NCBI RefSeq assembly: GCF_010686685.1
Contig: NZ_JAAGWD010000002.1
Span: 310,001-374,000 of the forward strand
Direction of reading: 5' to 3'
From: Pontibacter burrus
Lineage (GTDB): Bacteria > Bacteroidota > Bacteroidia > Cytophagales > Hymenobacteraceae
Length of the DNA: 64,000 bases
Each line of letters begins with the position of its first letter. The first letter of the stretch is position 1. The position numbers and the translations under genes were made by a program. Under the pieces are notes generated by a model that was given only the letters and a program-made list of their open reading frames with translations, ran no database searches and was not told where the DNA came from. This document shows, piece after piece, positions 34,157-44,264 of this stretch.

Positions 34157-35077
34157 CTATTTGTTTTTAAGTTCTGTGTATAGTTTCTCGTAAGTAGGAG
34201 TAGGTATATTCAACTGCTTCCCAAGCTTCACAATATATCCCGTCAGCGAGTCGACTTCGGTGGCTTTTCCTTTCTGATAATCTGTGTGCATCGAAGAAGT
34301 GGTTTCGTAAGGCAACTTCCCCATTCTGTCGGTAATGGCGCTCAGACTGTTTTCAGAAAATACGATTCCTTTTGCTTTGGCAACCTGCTTAAACTCAGCT
34401 AAAAGGGCATACAGCAACTCCATGTTTTCAGGTTTAGCCAATATACCGCCTATGCTTGTATCAAGGTAAGAAGTGAGCGTGGCTATAGTTGATATAAACA
34501 GGTATTTCTCCCAGATCGTTTGTTGTATGTTTTGTGATAAAGTGGCGTTTATGCCGGCGTCTGTAAAAATACGCAGCGCTTCATCAAGCCTGGCCGAAGT
34601 GCCGTTAGTTGAGCCGAAGAACAATGCGTTGTTCTCGCCGGTTACGGTTACAAGGCCCGGTTCTGTAAGTCTGGAAACGATATACACGCAGCCTTCCCAA
34701 ACTTCATTTTTTGGGTAAATGCTCTTTATTCTTTCATAGCTGTCGATGCCGTTCAACAGCGGAAGTATGATCGTGTTTTTGCCGATGCAGGGTTTAAGCT
34801 GCGTAATACTTTGCTCCAGGTCATAGCTTTTTGTGCTGCAGATCAGATAATCTACTTCACCGATTAGGGAAGAGTTAGAAGTAACCAGCTTTGGGTACGC
34901 GGTAAAAGTTGAGCCAGGAGTTTCTACTTTTAAGCCATGCTGCCGGATGGCGGTCTCGTTTTCACCTCTTGCAATAAAGTACACTTCTACTTCATCAGAG
35001 GTATGATAATGCCTGGCCAGGCGACCGCCAAAATAGCCACCAACACCACCAATACCTGCTACCGCTATCTTAATCAT
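34157..35077 (-). CDS. panE: Ketopantoate reductase family protein (2-dehydropantoate 2-reductase)
   Basis: Reduces ketopantoate to pantoate with NADPH in coenzyme A synthesis. The Rossmann motif is IAVAGIGGVGGYFGGRLA at the N-terminus; the central DYLICSTKSYDLEQ includes the catalytic Lys region, and the C-terminal ApbA domain has IWEKYLFISTIATLTSYLDTS and SSMHTDYQKGKATEVDSLTGY, the family signature with the Ser/Glu substrate residues. Length 306 aa. It lies 25 bases after the YhhQ-like gene on the same strand. Other ApbA-family substrates are possible. Confidence 0.88.
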   Translation of the reverse strand: MIKIAVAGIGGVGGYFGGRLARHYHTSDEVEVYFIARGENETAIRQHGLKVETPGSTFTAYPKLVTSNSSLIGEVDYLICSTKSYDLEQSITQLKPCIGKNTIILPLLNGIDSYERIKSIYPKNEVWEGCVYIVSRLTEPGLVTVTGENNALFFGSTNGTSARLDEALRIFTDAGINATLSQNIQQTIWEKYLFISTIATLTSYLDTSIGGILAKPENMELLYALLAEFKQVAKAKGIVFSENSLSAITDRMGKLPYETTSSMHTDYQKGKATEVDSLTGYIVKLGKQLNIPTPTYEKLYTELKNK

Positions 35078-35102
35078 GCTTACTTTCTTTATAGTTTATA
35101 AT

Positions 35103-35897
35103 TTAAGTTTCACTCTCTATCGCAGCTTCTTCTATCAGCTCTTCGGCATTATTATGCCCCAGGTAACGATCTATCACATAATGTGCAATGTAGAGCACGG
35201 GCGTAAGTAAAATGGCTACACAAAATTTGTAGATATAGTTGATAGCCGCCACAGAGAGCACCAGTTCCATAGACCAGTTGCCGAAGACATAAAAGGCAAT
35301 GAACAGAACTACCACACTATCTATCAGTTGCGAAACCAGTGTAGAACCGGTCGCCCTGAGCCAGATCTTTTTACTGCCGGTGTACTTTCGCAGCCAATGG
35401 AAAACCGTCGCATCCAGAAACTGGGAAACCAGGAAGGCAACCAACGAGCCGATGATAATTCCCAGGCCCTGCCGGTAAATAGAGTTAAAAGCAAAGTCGA
35501 TGTTAAATGGGTTGCCCTGCGGATCGGTGTTGTTTAACTGAATCCAGAATTGTGCTGGTGGCAGGCCGGTAACTATAGTTATAACCAGAAACGCATAAAG
35601 GATCAGTAGAACTGTAAGAAGGGTTATTTTCTTTACACCCTGCTTCCCGAAATACTCATTTATAATGTCCGTAGTAACAAACACGACCGGCCAGATTATT
35701 ACACCGGCAGTCAGGTTAAAATCGAGTTTGCTGCCCAGTATGTTCAGTTGTGCGCCCGGCAAGTCGAACAAAGCTTCGCCCGAGAAGATCTTTACCCCGA
35801 TAAGCTCTGCCAGCAATGCATTGGAAATAAATATACCGCTCAGTACTAAAAACAGATTGGTGCGTTTTTTCGACAGCGAGTAGGCGGTCACGTTCAT
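35103..35897 (-). CDS. Queuosine precursor transporter (YhhQ/VUT family)
   Basis: Inner-membrane transporter for 7-cyano-7-deazaguanine or related precursors used in tRNA queuosine modification. It has 264 aa with 6 or so helices; characteristic segments are FISNALLAELIGVKIF, TAGVIIWPVVFVTTDIINEYFGKQGVKK (spread over 60-90), QFLDATVFHWLRKYTGSKKIWLRATGSTLVSQLIDS (150-190), with the conserved Asp and Gln of the family. A palindrome AACTATAGTT lies inside it at 35571-35580. Confidence 0.92.
   Translation of the reverse strand: MNVTAYSLSKKRTNLFLVLSGIFISNALLAELIGVKIFSGEALFDLPGAQLNILGSKLDFNLTAGVIIWPVVFVTTDIINEYFGKQGVKKITLLTVLLILYAFLVITIVTGLPPAQFWIQLNNTDPQGNPFNIDFAFNSIYRQGLGIIIGSLVAFLVSQFLDATVFHWLRKYTGSKKIWLRATGSTLVSQLIDSVVVLFIAFYVFGNWSMELVLSVAAINYIYKFCVAILLTPVLYIAHYVIDRYLGHNNAEELIEEAAIESET
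35571..35580. repeat. AACTATAGTT highly iterated palindrome (example copy)
   Basis: Perfect 10-bp palindrome. Other exact copies that I read are at 2974, 25473, 28380, 28497, 30276, 36439, 36978, 43139, 45807, 49215, 57057, 57893, 61347 and 61424, inside and outside genes. The octamer CTATAGTT or AACTATAG is several times more common still. None of the exact copies lies between 10381 and 23568. Confidence 0.9.
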
Positions 35898-35964
35898 GGG
35901 CTATAGTTTAGCGGGTGAAAAGTCAGAGTAAATTTAACTTTTATCGTGCGTTTACCAAAGCCTG

Positions 35965-37041
35965 CTATGGCAGGTTATAGAGCCGCGAAGTGCTCTGTCC
36001 GGTTTTGTGGTTTGTAATTTTTATTTCTATTTGGGTAAGATTCAGCTTTCTGAAGTGACTGGTGGCAACCATAATACTTGGGTTCTTTTTGCTGTAGGTG
36101 AGTTGGGTCGTTTTCAGGATTTGCTTGCTAAATGGGTGCAATACGTAAATACTAAGTGGGGTGCCCTCTCTATAGTTTAGCTGCAGCGAGATATGATTTT
36201 GGGTTGATTTACGCGGGAGTTGGTCCGGCCTGATCGTTACGGAGTATTCCCCGACCTGCGACTGCGAATCATCTTGGTGCTGTGCAATCACCTTGTAGTG
36301 GTATGTGCCTGGACTGCTGATACTGTCTTGTATGCTATAGTTGAGTACCGGTTGAGAGTAAGTATCGCGGACAAATGGGAGCTGCTCTTTTTGCGTAAAC
36401 CGCTGTTCAGCTGCTGTTCGCTTTAAAACCTGGTAGTTAACTATAGTTTGTGCTTCGTGTGCGGCCGCTACCCAGTTAAGCTGAATTACACCATTGGCAA
36501 AGCTGGAAACAAGTTTGTTATCTTCTGCTATCGTTTTGGCAGGCAAACCCTTCGGCTCTGAGCTGAATTGTATGTTAAAATCGCAGAAATCATGCAGGTA
36601 ACCATCCACATTTAAGAGATAGCTATAGTTTGATTTCAGAGAGTCGAGTTGCAGGTAGATGTCGTCCTGCGAGGCCAGCGAAACACATGAAATCAGCTTG
36701 TAGGTTTCAGTCTGACAGGGCACCCCATCAATAACCATCAATTGCACGCCCAGTATATCACGGCAATCCTGCCCGCTTACATTAAGGTAGTAGGTTCCAG
36801 CTTCTGCGGTTTTAAACCAGAACCACTGGTCGTTATGAAACTTTACACAGTTGCCTTCCAGGGCTTCGTTGATGCAGGCTTTATCAACAGTACAGTTGGT
36901 TGTGTTTGAGTTAAAAGGATCAGTATCCAGTATTAGCTCAATCCGGTTCTCTATTTTATCGTTGAGCACCTGCCCAAAACTATAGTTGCAGGTTAGCATC
37001 AGGCAGAAAAACAGGGCTGATACAAATAGCAGTGATTTCAT
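35965..37041 (-). CDS. Secreted protein with fibronectin-III-like domain
   Basis: 358 aa from ATG 37041 (MKSLLFVSALFFCLMLTC, then SFGQ as signal cleavage); an ATG 10 codons upstream is less likely. The N-terminal 150 residues hold six or more cysteines (CTVDKAC, GNCVKF, QDCRD, VPCQTE, FCDFNI) and look like a beta-sandwich as in pre-peptidase or carbohydrate-binding folds. A FN3-like stretch follows (IQLNWVAAAHEAQTIVNYQVLKR to YHYKVIAQ). No sorting domain is visible at the C-terminus. Surface or periplasmic role, function unknown. Confidence 0.75.
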   Translation of the reverse strand: MKSLLFVSALFFCLMLTCNYSFGQVLNDKIENRIELILDTDPFNSNTTNCTVDKACINEALEGNCVKFHNDQWFWFKTAEAGTYYLNVSGQDCRDILGVQLMVIDGVPCQTETYKLISCVSLASQDDIYLQLDSLKSNYSYLLNVDGYLHDFCDFNIQFSSEPKGLPAKTIAEDNKLVSSFANGVIQLNWVAAAHEAQTIVNYQVLKRTAAEQRFTQKEQLPFVRDTYSQPVLNYSIQDSISSPGTYHYKVIAQHQDDSQSQVGEYSVTIRPDQLPRKSTQNHISLQLNYREGTPLSIYVLHPFSKQILKTTQLTYSKKNPSIMVATSHFRKLNLTQIEIKITNHKTGQSTSRLYNLP

Positions 37042-37101
37042 TAGGTTATACACTAGAAGTTCTGCACTCAAAAGCTAATTGCTTTAAAGAGGTTATAGCA
37101 T

Positions 37102-38034
37102 CTATAGTTCTGGTAACCGCTCCTGTACGCTAAATATGCTCCCTTCAATAGCCAGTTCTGTTCTCGGGAAAACTTCGCGGGCTTCGTTCAGCAGGGGAGT
37201 AAGGTCTTTGTATCGGGCCGAAAAATGGCCTAGCAGTAGTTGCTTTACCTCTGCAGATGCTGCCATCTGGGCAGCTTGTTTTGTTGTGCTATGGAAAGTT
37301 TGGCTGGCTCGTTCTGCCAGGTCGTGGGTAAAAGTAGCTTCGTGGTAGAGCAGGTCTACATGGCGTAGGTAAGGCAACAGGTCGGGTTTGTATTTGCTGT
37401 CGGAGCAATAGGCGTAACTACGGCTGCGCTTGGGCTCCAGCGTTACCTCTTTGTTAGCTAACAGCAGGTTGCCTTGCTCATCCATAATGTCTTCGCCCCA
37501 TTTCAGGCGTACCAGTTGAGGCGGTGTCAGGTAGGAGGGGAGCCTCTCTTTTATAAGTGGCCGGGGTTTCTGTTTTTCTCTGAAAATAAAGCCACAGGTA
37601 GGAACCCTATGCTCCATTGGTATGGTGTGCACTGTTATCTGCTTGTCTTCATAAATCTTTTTATAGCAGCCAGTATCCAGCTCATGGAAAATAAGCTTGT
37701 AGCTCAGGTTGGTGCCGGAGTACTTGAATTGCAGGCTTAAAATTTCGGAAAGGCCAGGCGGGCCGAAAAGATGGAGTGGTGACAGCCTACCCTGTAAGTG
37801 CATGGTAGAGAGTAGTCCGGCAAGCCCAAAGTAATGGTCGCCATGCAGGTGGCTAATGTAGATATTGCAAATGCGCTGATGCTTAATTTTATATTGCATC
37901 AGCTGCATTTGCGTACCTTCACCGCAGTCAATCAGGTGTAATTGGTTACCAATGGTAAGTACCTGCGCGGTATGATGTCTGTTTGCCAGAGGCGTGGCCG
38001 ACGAACTACCTAGTATCCTGAGTTCGAAATCCAC
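37102..38034 (-). CDS. rnz: Ribonuclease Z
   Basis: Endonuclease that trims the 3' side of tRNA precursors. Metallo-beta-lactamase fold with the zinc motif HLHGDH (His62, His64, Asp66, His67), the GLAGLLSTMHLQGR loop, CSDSKYKPDLLPYL, HEATFTHDLAERASQTFHSTT and the closing LLLGHFSARYKD His motif. Length 310 aa fits the short bacterial form. The STAS gene ends 15 bases upstream on the same strand, so they are co-transcribed. Confidence 0.95.
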   Translation of the reverse strand: MDFELRILGSSSATPLANRHHTAQVLTIGNQLHLIDCGEGTQMQLMQYKIKHQRICNIYISHLHGDHYFGLAGLLSTMHLQGRLSPLHLFGPPGLSEILSLQFKYSGTNLSYKLIFHELDTGCYKKIYEDKQITVHTIPMEHRVPTCGFIFREKQKPRPLIKERLPSYLTPPQLVRLKWGEDIMDEQGNLLLANKEVTLEPKRSRSYAYCSDSKYKPDLLPYLRHVDLLYHEATFTHDLAERASQTFHSTTKQAAQMAASAEVKQLLLGHFSARYKDLTPLLNEAREVFPRTELAIEGSIFSVQERLPEL

Positions 38035-38049
38035 GATCGGCGGGTGTTT

Positions 38050-38427
38050 TTAGTCTTCTTTATTTGTCAGGTCCTGCTCAATTTCGTGCAGGAAAACACG
38101 GTCAATAGCTTCTTCTACAGTAGGCAGAATGTTCAGCACAGACTCCAGTTTAGAGATAGAGATCAACTTCATAACGTGGTCCTGCAGGCTTGTCAGAATC
38201 AGCAAACCATTCGATGAATTGCAAAGGCGGTTTGCGATCAGGATAGAACTAAGTCCTGAAGAGTCAGTGTATTTTACGTTGTTCAGGTCCAGAATCAGGT
38301 TGTTAATCCCTTCGGCATTCAACTTCACGAACTCAGACTTCAGATCCGGAGCTATTGAAGTATCCAGCTTCTTCTCATCTATTGTAATTATAGTATAGTT
38401 CTCTTTCTTATCAATCGTGTACTTCAT
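38050..38427 (-). CDS. STAS domain protein (anti-sigma factor antagonist type)
   Basis: 125-aa single STAS domain. Core motif VKYTDSSGLSSILIANRL carries the serine (Ser56/Ser57) that partner kinases phosphorylate in SpoIIAA/RsbV proteins. The start MKYTIDKKENYTIITIDEKKLD is typical. No partner kinase or phosphatase lies next to it; instead it precedes rnz. A role in a partner-switching pathway is inferred from the family. Confidence 0.88.
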   Translation of the reverse strand: MKYTIDKKENYTIITIDEKKLDTSIAPDLKSEFVKLNAEGINNLILDLNNVKYTDSSGLSSILIANRLCNSSNGLLILTSLQDHVMKLISISKLESVLNILPTVEEAIDRVFLHEIEQDLTNKED

Positions 38428-38481
38428 AGATCTACCAATATGGATTTATATGCGAATGTACCAAAATATACATTAAAAATT

Positions 38482-39429
38482 CTAATCTTTTAAGCTAAAA
38501 ATGTTTTGCTCCACGCTTTGGGCAATGCGCTGAAGTACCTGGCTGTAATCGCTTTTCACGAATTGCTGGCCTGTAAATACTTCAAAAAGCTCAATGTATC
38601 GCTCCGAAATTTTCAGCACTACGTCATCGGTCATCTCAGGTATGGCCTGGCCATCTTTCCCCTGGAAACCGTTCTCAATCAGCCACTGGCGCACAAACTC
38701 TTTTGAAAGCTGCTTCTGCGCTTCGCCCTTCTGCTGTCGGTCACTATAGCCTTCGCTATAAAAGTAACGCGACGAGTCGGGCGTGTGTATTTCATCAATA
38801 AGATAAATCTGGCCATTATGTTTACCAAATTCATACTTTGTGTCCACCAGAATCAGGCCTTGTTTTGCTGCCAGTTCGGTGCCACGGGCGTAAAGTGCTC
38901 GTGTATAACGTTCTAAATTAAGGTAATCTTGTTCATTAACAATGCCTTTTGCCAGAATTTCTTCCCTGGAGATATCTTCGTCGTGCCCCTGGTCTGCTTT
39001 GGTGGTTGGGGTGATAACAGGTTCCGGCAACTTATCGTTCTCTCTTAATCCGTCCGGCAACGTAACACCACAAACCGTGCGTTTGCCAGCTTTGTACTCG
39101 CGCCACGCATGGCCCGCCAGGTACCCGCGAATAACCATCTCAACCTTAAAAGGTTCGCAACGAAGGCCTACCGTAACATTAGGATCAGGAGAAGAAAGTA
39201 CCCAGTTCGGAACTATATCAGCTGTAGCTTTCAAGTTAAGGCTGGCTATCTGATTCAGCACTTGTCCTTTGTAAGGAATTGCGCGCGGCAACACCACATC
39301 AAAGGCAGAGATGCGATCGGTAGCAACTATAGCAAGCTTGTTGTCGAAGAAATAGACATCGCGAACTTTACCTCTGTAAAATCCGGTTTGGCCGGCAAAG
39401 GTGAAGTTGGTTTCTTTAATAACCTCCAT
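38482..39429 (-). CDS. purC: Phosphoribosylaminoimidazole-succinocarboxamide synthase
   Basis: Joins aspartate to CAIR in purine synthesis using ATP. The SAICAR synthetase motifs are visible: [25 protein letters not shown] at the start, [24 protein letters not shown], and [12 protein letters not shown] with [18 protein letters not shown] 39429 ([14 protein letters not shown]) was preferred to one nine codons upstream. Length 315 aa is that of the longer eukaryote-like/Bacteroidota type. Single gene. Confidence 0.95.
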   Translation of the reverse strand: MEVIKETNFTFAGQTGFYRGKVRDVYFFDNKLAIVATDRISAFDVVLPRAIPYKGQVLNQIASLNLKATADIVPNWVLSSPDPNVTVGLRCEPFKVEMVIRGYLAGHAWREYKAGKRTVCGVTLPDGLRENDKLPEPVITPTTKADQGHDEDISREEILAKGIVNEQDYLNLERYTRALYARGTELAAKQGLILVDTKYEFGKHNGQIYLIDEIHTPDSSRYFYSEGYSDRQQKGEAQKQLSKEFVRQWLIENGFQGKDGQAIPEMTDDVVLKISERYIELFEVFTGQQFVKSDYSQVLQRIAQSVEQNIFSLKD

Positions 39430-39646
39430 TCGTGCGTTTAGTTTATCGGAGAGCAAAGTTAGCTATATTTTTAGAGGGCAAAAATTTTTACAACTGTACT
39501 TGTGGCTTTATGCAGCTTAAAAGCAAACTATAGCTGCATAACAACACCTGCATATACTGCCAAGTATAGGAATAGTTTTATATTATAAAATCTATAGTTT
39601 GCATTATTCAATGTATTTGAAGTTTCCGGATTTAAACTGCAGGATT

Positions 39647-41092
39647 TTACCCTGGCTTATATTGTGCAATATTAGTTACCATGCCCCTGAAAATGATAAA
39701 GTGAAATGGAAGCATAACATACCAGTAAAGTCTGCCGGATATACCGTTTGGCCTGAAGGCGGCGAGCTGTTCCAGGTAATCCCCATCAGGCATTGAAATA
39801 ATGCGAAACTGAAGCCAGGCCTCGCCGGGTACTTTCATTTCTGCATATAATAAGAGTCGCCTGTGTGCCTTGTCAGCCACCAATACGCGCCAGAAATCGA
39901 GTGTATCGCCGGCCTGTATTTCGGTCGGATGCCGGCGGCCCCGGTTCAGCCCCACACCACCTGCCATTTTATCTAAAAGTCCGCGCATTCTCCAAAGGAA
40001 ATCTGTTTTGTACCAGCCTCGTTCGCCACCAATGCTCCAAATGTTCTGCAGCACCTGTTCAGGGTCTTGTTCAATTTTAATCAGCTGTTTATCAGTAACT
40101 ATACCATTCTGAGGCATTTGTACAAAATCCATATAGTTCAACTGCATGGTGCCACTTGCCAGGGCATCTTTCCAACTGGAGACAACCATGTGCTGCTCAA
40201 TTTTGGTATAGGCCAGCTGTATGGCTTCATCATAAGTTAAATTCTGGTGCGGGATGAGCTTTTGTATGCTGTTATCAAGCACAATGGTATGGTTGCGCAA
40301 ACTTTCTACTAAACTTCGGGCAATGGCAAAGCTGGTGCTGGTTACAAAATAAAGCCAGTAAGAAGATAGTCTTGGCGTAAGCACAGGCACAGTAAAAATA
40401 AAGCGTTTAAGGTGACGCGCTTTTGCCAGCCGCTGGAGCATCTGCTTATATGTAAGCACATCTGGGCCACCAATTTCAAAGCGCTGGTCATAACAGGCTG
40501 TGTTGCCAAGTACAGTAGTCAGGTAAAAAATAACATCGCGGATGGCAATGGGCTGACACTTTGAATTTAGCCAGCGCGGGGTGAGCATAACAGGAAGTTT
40601 CTCTACCAGGTCGCGGATGATCTCAAAAGAAGCACTGCCTGAACCAATAATAATAGAAGCCCGAAGTACGGTGAGGCTTGCCTTTGCCTGATCCAGAATA
40701 TCTTCCACATGCCTTCTTGATGCCAGGTGCTCCGATAGTTGTGCCGCATTTGAAATGCCGCTTAGGTAAATGATCTGCCGGGCAGTTGTAGTGTTCAGGT
40801 AAGCGACAAAGTTTGCTGCTGATTCCTGTTCTGCTTTTGTAAAATCATTACCCCACGCTCCCATAGAATGAACCAGGTAATATGCTGCGTCTATAGTTTT
40901 GGGCAGCACCTTCAACGAGTCAGGTTGCAGTAAATCGCCTTTTGAAATTTGTACTTTATCTTTAAGGGTGTCGGGTAGTTCAAAGCGGCGGGGGTCGCGC
41001 ACCATACAGATTACCTCATGGCCCTGCTCTACCAGAACTGGTAGAATCCGCTTGCCAATGTAGCCGTTTGCTCCTGTTAAAAGTATCCTCAT
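39647..41092 (-). CDS. SDR-type NAD(P)-binding oxidoreductase fused to DUF2867
   Basis: 481 aa. The first half is an atypical SDR/NmrA-like Rossmann fold with LLTGANGYIGKRILP (GxxGxxG) and YYLVHSMG. The second half, from about residue 330, is a DUF2867 domain with GGERGWYKTDFLWRMRGLLDKMAGGVGLNRGRR over residues 355-390, LDFWRVL and KVPGEAWLQFRI. This fusion is common in Bacteroidota; its reaction is not known. ATG 41092 starts right at the fold; an upstream ATG adds 14 unlikely residues. Confidence 0.9.
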   Translation of the reverse strand: MRILLTGANGYIGKRILPVLVEQGHEVICMVRDPRRFELPDTLKDKVQISKGDLLQPDSLKVLPKTIDAAYYLVHSMGAWGNDFTKAEQESAANFVAYLNTTTARQIIYLSGISNAAQLSEHLASRRHVEDILDQAKASLTVLRASIIIGSGSASFEIIRDLVEKLPVMLTPRWLNSKCQPIAIRDVIFYLTTVLGNTACYDQRFEIGGPDVLTYKQMLQRLAKARHLKRFIFTVPVLTPRLSSYWLYFVTSTSFAIARSLVESLRNHTIVLDNSIQKLIPHQNLTYDEAIQLAYTKIEQHMVVSSWKDALASGTMQLNYMDFVQMPQNGIVTDKQLIKIEQDPEQVLQNIWSIGGERGWYKTDFLWRMRGLLDKMAGGVGLNRGRRHPTEIQAGDTLDFWRVLVADKAHRRLLLYAEMKVPGEAWLQFRIISMPDGDYLEQLAAFRPNGISGRLYWYVMLPFHFIIFRGMVTNIAQYKPG

Positions 41093-41293
41093 AGTGGCTG
41101 TCTTTATTGCCGTGTCGCTTATGTAAAACAGCAAAGTTACAGCTATGTTCTGACCAAAACGAGAGATAGTTTCATGTAAAGGGTATAGTATAGAAGGCTT
41201 TGTTTTACAGATGCTATAGTTGTGTAAGTTGTTGGTTTATAGTTGATATAATAGGGGTTTGAAAAATAACTTTAAAAAATTTTCATCCATAAT

Positions 41294-41325
41294 TTTGTTT
41301 CTTGAGTAAACCTATTCTAAGTTTG
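41294..41325 (+). promoter_or_regulatory. Bacteroidota promoter of the met operon
   Basis: TTTG at 41294-41297, a 20-base spacer and TAAGTTTG at 41318-41325 match TTTG-N(17-23)-TAnnTTTG. Transcription would begin near 41332, just ahead of the riboswitch. Confidence 0.65.
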
Positions 41326-41358
41326 CATCATCAAGTCAATGATCCCTTGCGGTTATTG

Positions 41359-41463
41359 ATTTATAAAGAAGCGTGGAGAGACAGGCTCTGTGAAACGCTA
41401 GCAACCTAACAACTCGGTTAAGGTGCTAATTCCTGAATCCGGAAGTACCGGATGAATATAAAT
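41359..41463 (+). promoter_or_regulatory. SAM-I (S-box) riboswitch
   Basis: Senses S-adenosylmethionine and shuts off downstream methionine genes. Conserved parts are P1 made by ATTTATA (41359-41365) and TATAAAT (41457-41463), the GTGGAGAGAC-AGGCTCTG helix, TGAAACGCTAGCAACCT (SAM-binding core, close to the S-box TGAAACCCGGCAACCT), and AAGGTGCTAATTCCTGA. It lies 268 bases before metY. Confidence 0.88.
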
Positions 41464-41473
41464 TGATAAGAAC

Positions 41474-41599
41474 ATGAAAAAGGGAATTAAGCCAACACAT
41501 CACAGTTTTGTATTTTATCCGGTAGGTCAACTACTCGGACTCTCTCATTTATTTGCCTTCAGGTTCATGCGAATGCAAACCTGTTGTTGCTGTCGCTAA
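41474..41599 (+). CDS. Leader ORF with four consecutive cysteine codons
   Basis: A 41-codon ORF: ATG AAA AAG GGA at 41474, ending in codons TGT TGT TGC TGT CGC TAA (Cys-Cys-Cys-Cys-Arg). The middle is mildly hydrophobic (SFVFYPVGQLLGLSHLFAF). It starts 10 bases after the SAM-I riboswitch and stops 132 bases before metY, which uses sulfide to make homocysteine. Slow decoding of the Cys run when Cys-tRNA is scarce could alter folding of the RNA ahead of metY; a hairpin is possible at 41633-41660. The peptide itself need not have a function. Coding status is inferred from position and the Cys run. Confidence 0.7.
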   Translation: MKKGIKPTHHSFVFYPVGQLLGLSHLFAFRFMRMQTCCCCR

Positions 41600-41632
41600 T
41601 CTTTTAGCTTCCCGAATTTTTTGTGCCCCGCA

Positions 41633-41660
41633 GGCTGCTGCAGGTTTATACCTGTAAGCC
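41633..41660 (+). other. Hairpin between the Cys-run ORF and metY
   Basis: CAGGT-TTAT-ACCTG forms the top of a stem (41641-41654), supported below by GGCT with AGCC (41633-41636 with 41657-41660). No T-run follows directly, so it is more likely a translational or pausing element than a simple terminator. Confidence 0.45.
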
Positions 41661-41701
41661 AACTGCTGTATCTGCACATCTATTTTGCCTTTCACAAATA
41701 A

Positions 41702-43060
<1,359 letters not shown>

Positions 43061-43069
43061 GATAACATT

Positions 43070-43177
43070 TGCTGGCGCGAGTTTGCAACTCATGCTACAT
43101 ATAGTGTCGGATTTGTAATCCGGCTGGGCGGGACGCTCAACTATAGTTCGACACGAGCGAGGACGCTCGCGCCAGCA
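43070..43177. repeat. MITE/REP-like palindromic element between metY and metX
   Basis: Terminal arms TGCTGGCGCGAG (43070-43081) and CTCGCGCCAGCA (43166-43177) are perfect inverted repeats. Inside are an inner hairpin CGGATT-TGT-AATCCG, and an AACTATAGTT palindrome at 43139-43148. It is GC-rich in contrast to the flanks and can fold into one long structure in the operon mRNA. Confidence 0.8.
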
Positions 43178-43202
43178 TGATAAAGAGTAAAATATATTTC
43201 CA

Positions 43203-44264
43203 ATGTCCGCACAACAACAAATTTTCCATTACCAACAGGAGTTCAGGTTGGAATCAGGCGCAGTATTGCCGGGGTTTCAGCTTGCTTATACAACCTATGG
43301 CAAACTGAGTCCGCAACGCGATAATGTAGTGTGGGTTTGCCATGCCCTAACCGGAAGTGCCGACTTTACAGCATGGTGGAGCGGCTTGTTCGGTGAAGGC
43401 AAACTATACGACCCGGAAGACTGGTTTATAGTTTGCGCCAACACGCTGGGCGGTTGCTATGGTTCCACAGGGCCACTATCTGTTAATCCCGATACGCTGA
43501 AGACTTATTTCCATAGTTTCCCGCAGTTAACCAACCGCGACATAGTGGCTGCATTTGAGTTGCTACGACAGGAGCTGGAACTGGAGCAGGTGCATACCCT
43601 GATTGGTGGTTCGTTGGGCGGACAGCAGGCATTAGAGTGGGCATTGCAGCAACCGGATGCGTTCCAGCGGTTGGTGCATGTGGCATCTAACGCACGCCAC
43701 TCAGCCTGGGGGATTGCCTTTAACGAAAGCCAGCGCATGGCCATACGCCAGGACCCGACCTGGATAGAAAATAGTGAAACAGCAGGTCGGGAAGGTTTGA
43801 AAACGGCAAGAGCCATCGCTATGCTTTCGTACCGGCATTATAAGGGATATGAGCTTAGCCAGCAGGAGCCAGGCAACAGCATCACCGATAACTATAGAGC
43901 CGCCAGCTACCAAGTATATCAGGGCGAGAAACTGGCAACCCGCTTTAACGCCTATACCTACTGGCTGCTATCAAAAGCAATGGACTCCCACAACATAGGG
44001 CGTGGGCGCGGCGGAGTAGAAAATGCATTGCAGCGCCTGAAAGCAAAAACCCTTTTTGTAGGGGTTGATACCGACCTGCTTTTTCCGGTGGAGGAGCAGC
44101 GTTTTCTGCATGAGCAGGTACCGGGGTCGAGCTTCGCGTTGCTGCGCTCCGACTATGGCCACGACGGTTTTCTGGTGGAAACTGAACAGCTGGCAGATGC
44201 AATTAACAGGTTTTATCAAGCAGAAACTATAAATCAGGAATACTATGAAAAACAGGCAGTCTAA
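43203..44264 (+). CDS. metX: Homoserine O-acetyltransferase
   Basis: Acetylates homoserine with acetyl-CoA, giving the substrate of MetY. Alpha/beta-hydrolase fold with nucleophile Ser137 in LIGGSLGGQQALEW, the Asp in FVGVDTDLLFP and the His in SDYGHDGFLVE, completing the triad; GSADFTAWW and NTLGGCYGSTGP are MetX-specific. Length 353 aa. It overlaps hom by 20 bases, so hom is probably translated by coupling. Confidence 0.96.
   Translation: MSAQQQIFHYQQEFRLESGAVLPGFQLAYTTYGKLSPQRDNVVWVCHALTGSADFTAWWSGLFGEGKLYDPEDWFIVCANTLGGCYGSTGPLSVNPDTLKTYFHSFPQLTNRDIVAAFELLRQELELEQVHTLIGGSLGGQQALEWALQQPDAFQRLVHVASNARHSAWGIAFNESQRMAIRQDPTWIENSETAGREGLKTARAIAMLSYRHYKGYELSQQEPGNSITDNYRAASYQVYQGEKLATRFNAYTYWLLSKAMDSHNIGRGRGGVENALQRLKAKTLFVGVDTDLLFPVEEQRFLHEQVPGSSFALLRSDYGHDGFLVETEQLADAINRFYQAETINQEYYEKQAV

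Noticed and set aside
39599..39796. 65-codon ORF on + strand at the end of the SDR/DUF2867 gene
   Set aside because: Antisense shadow of the conserved DUF2867 C-terminus.
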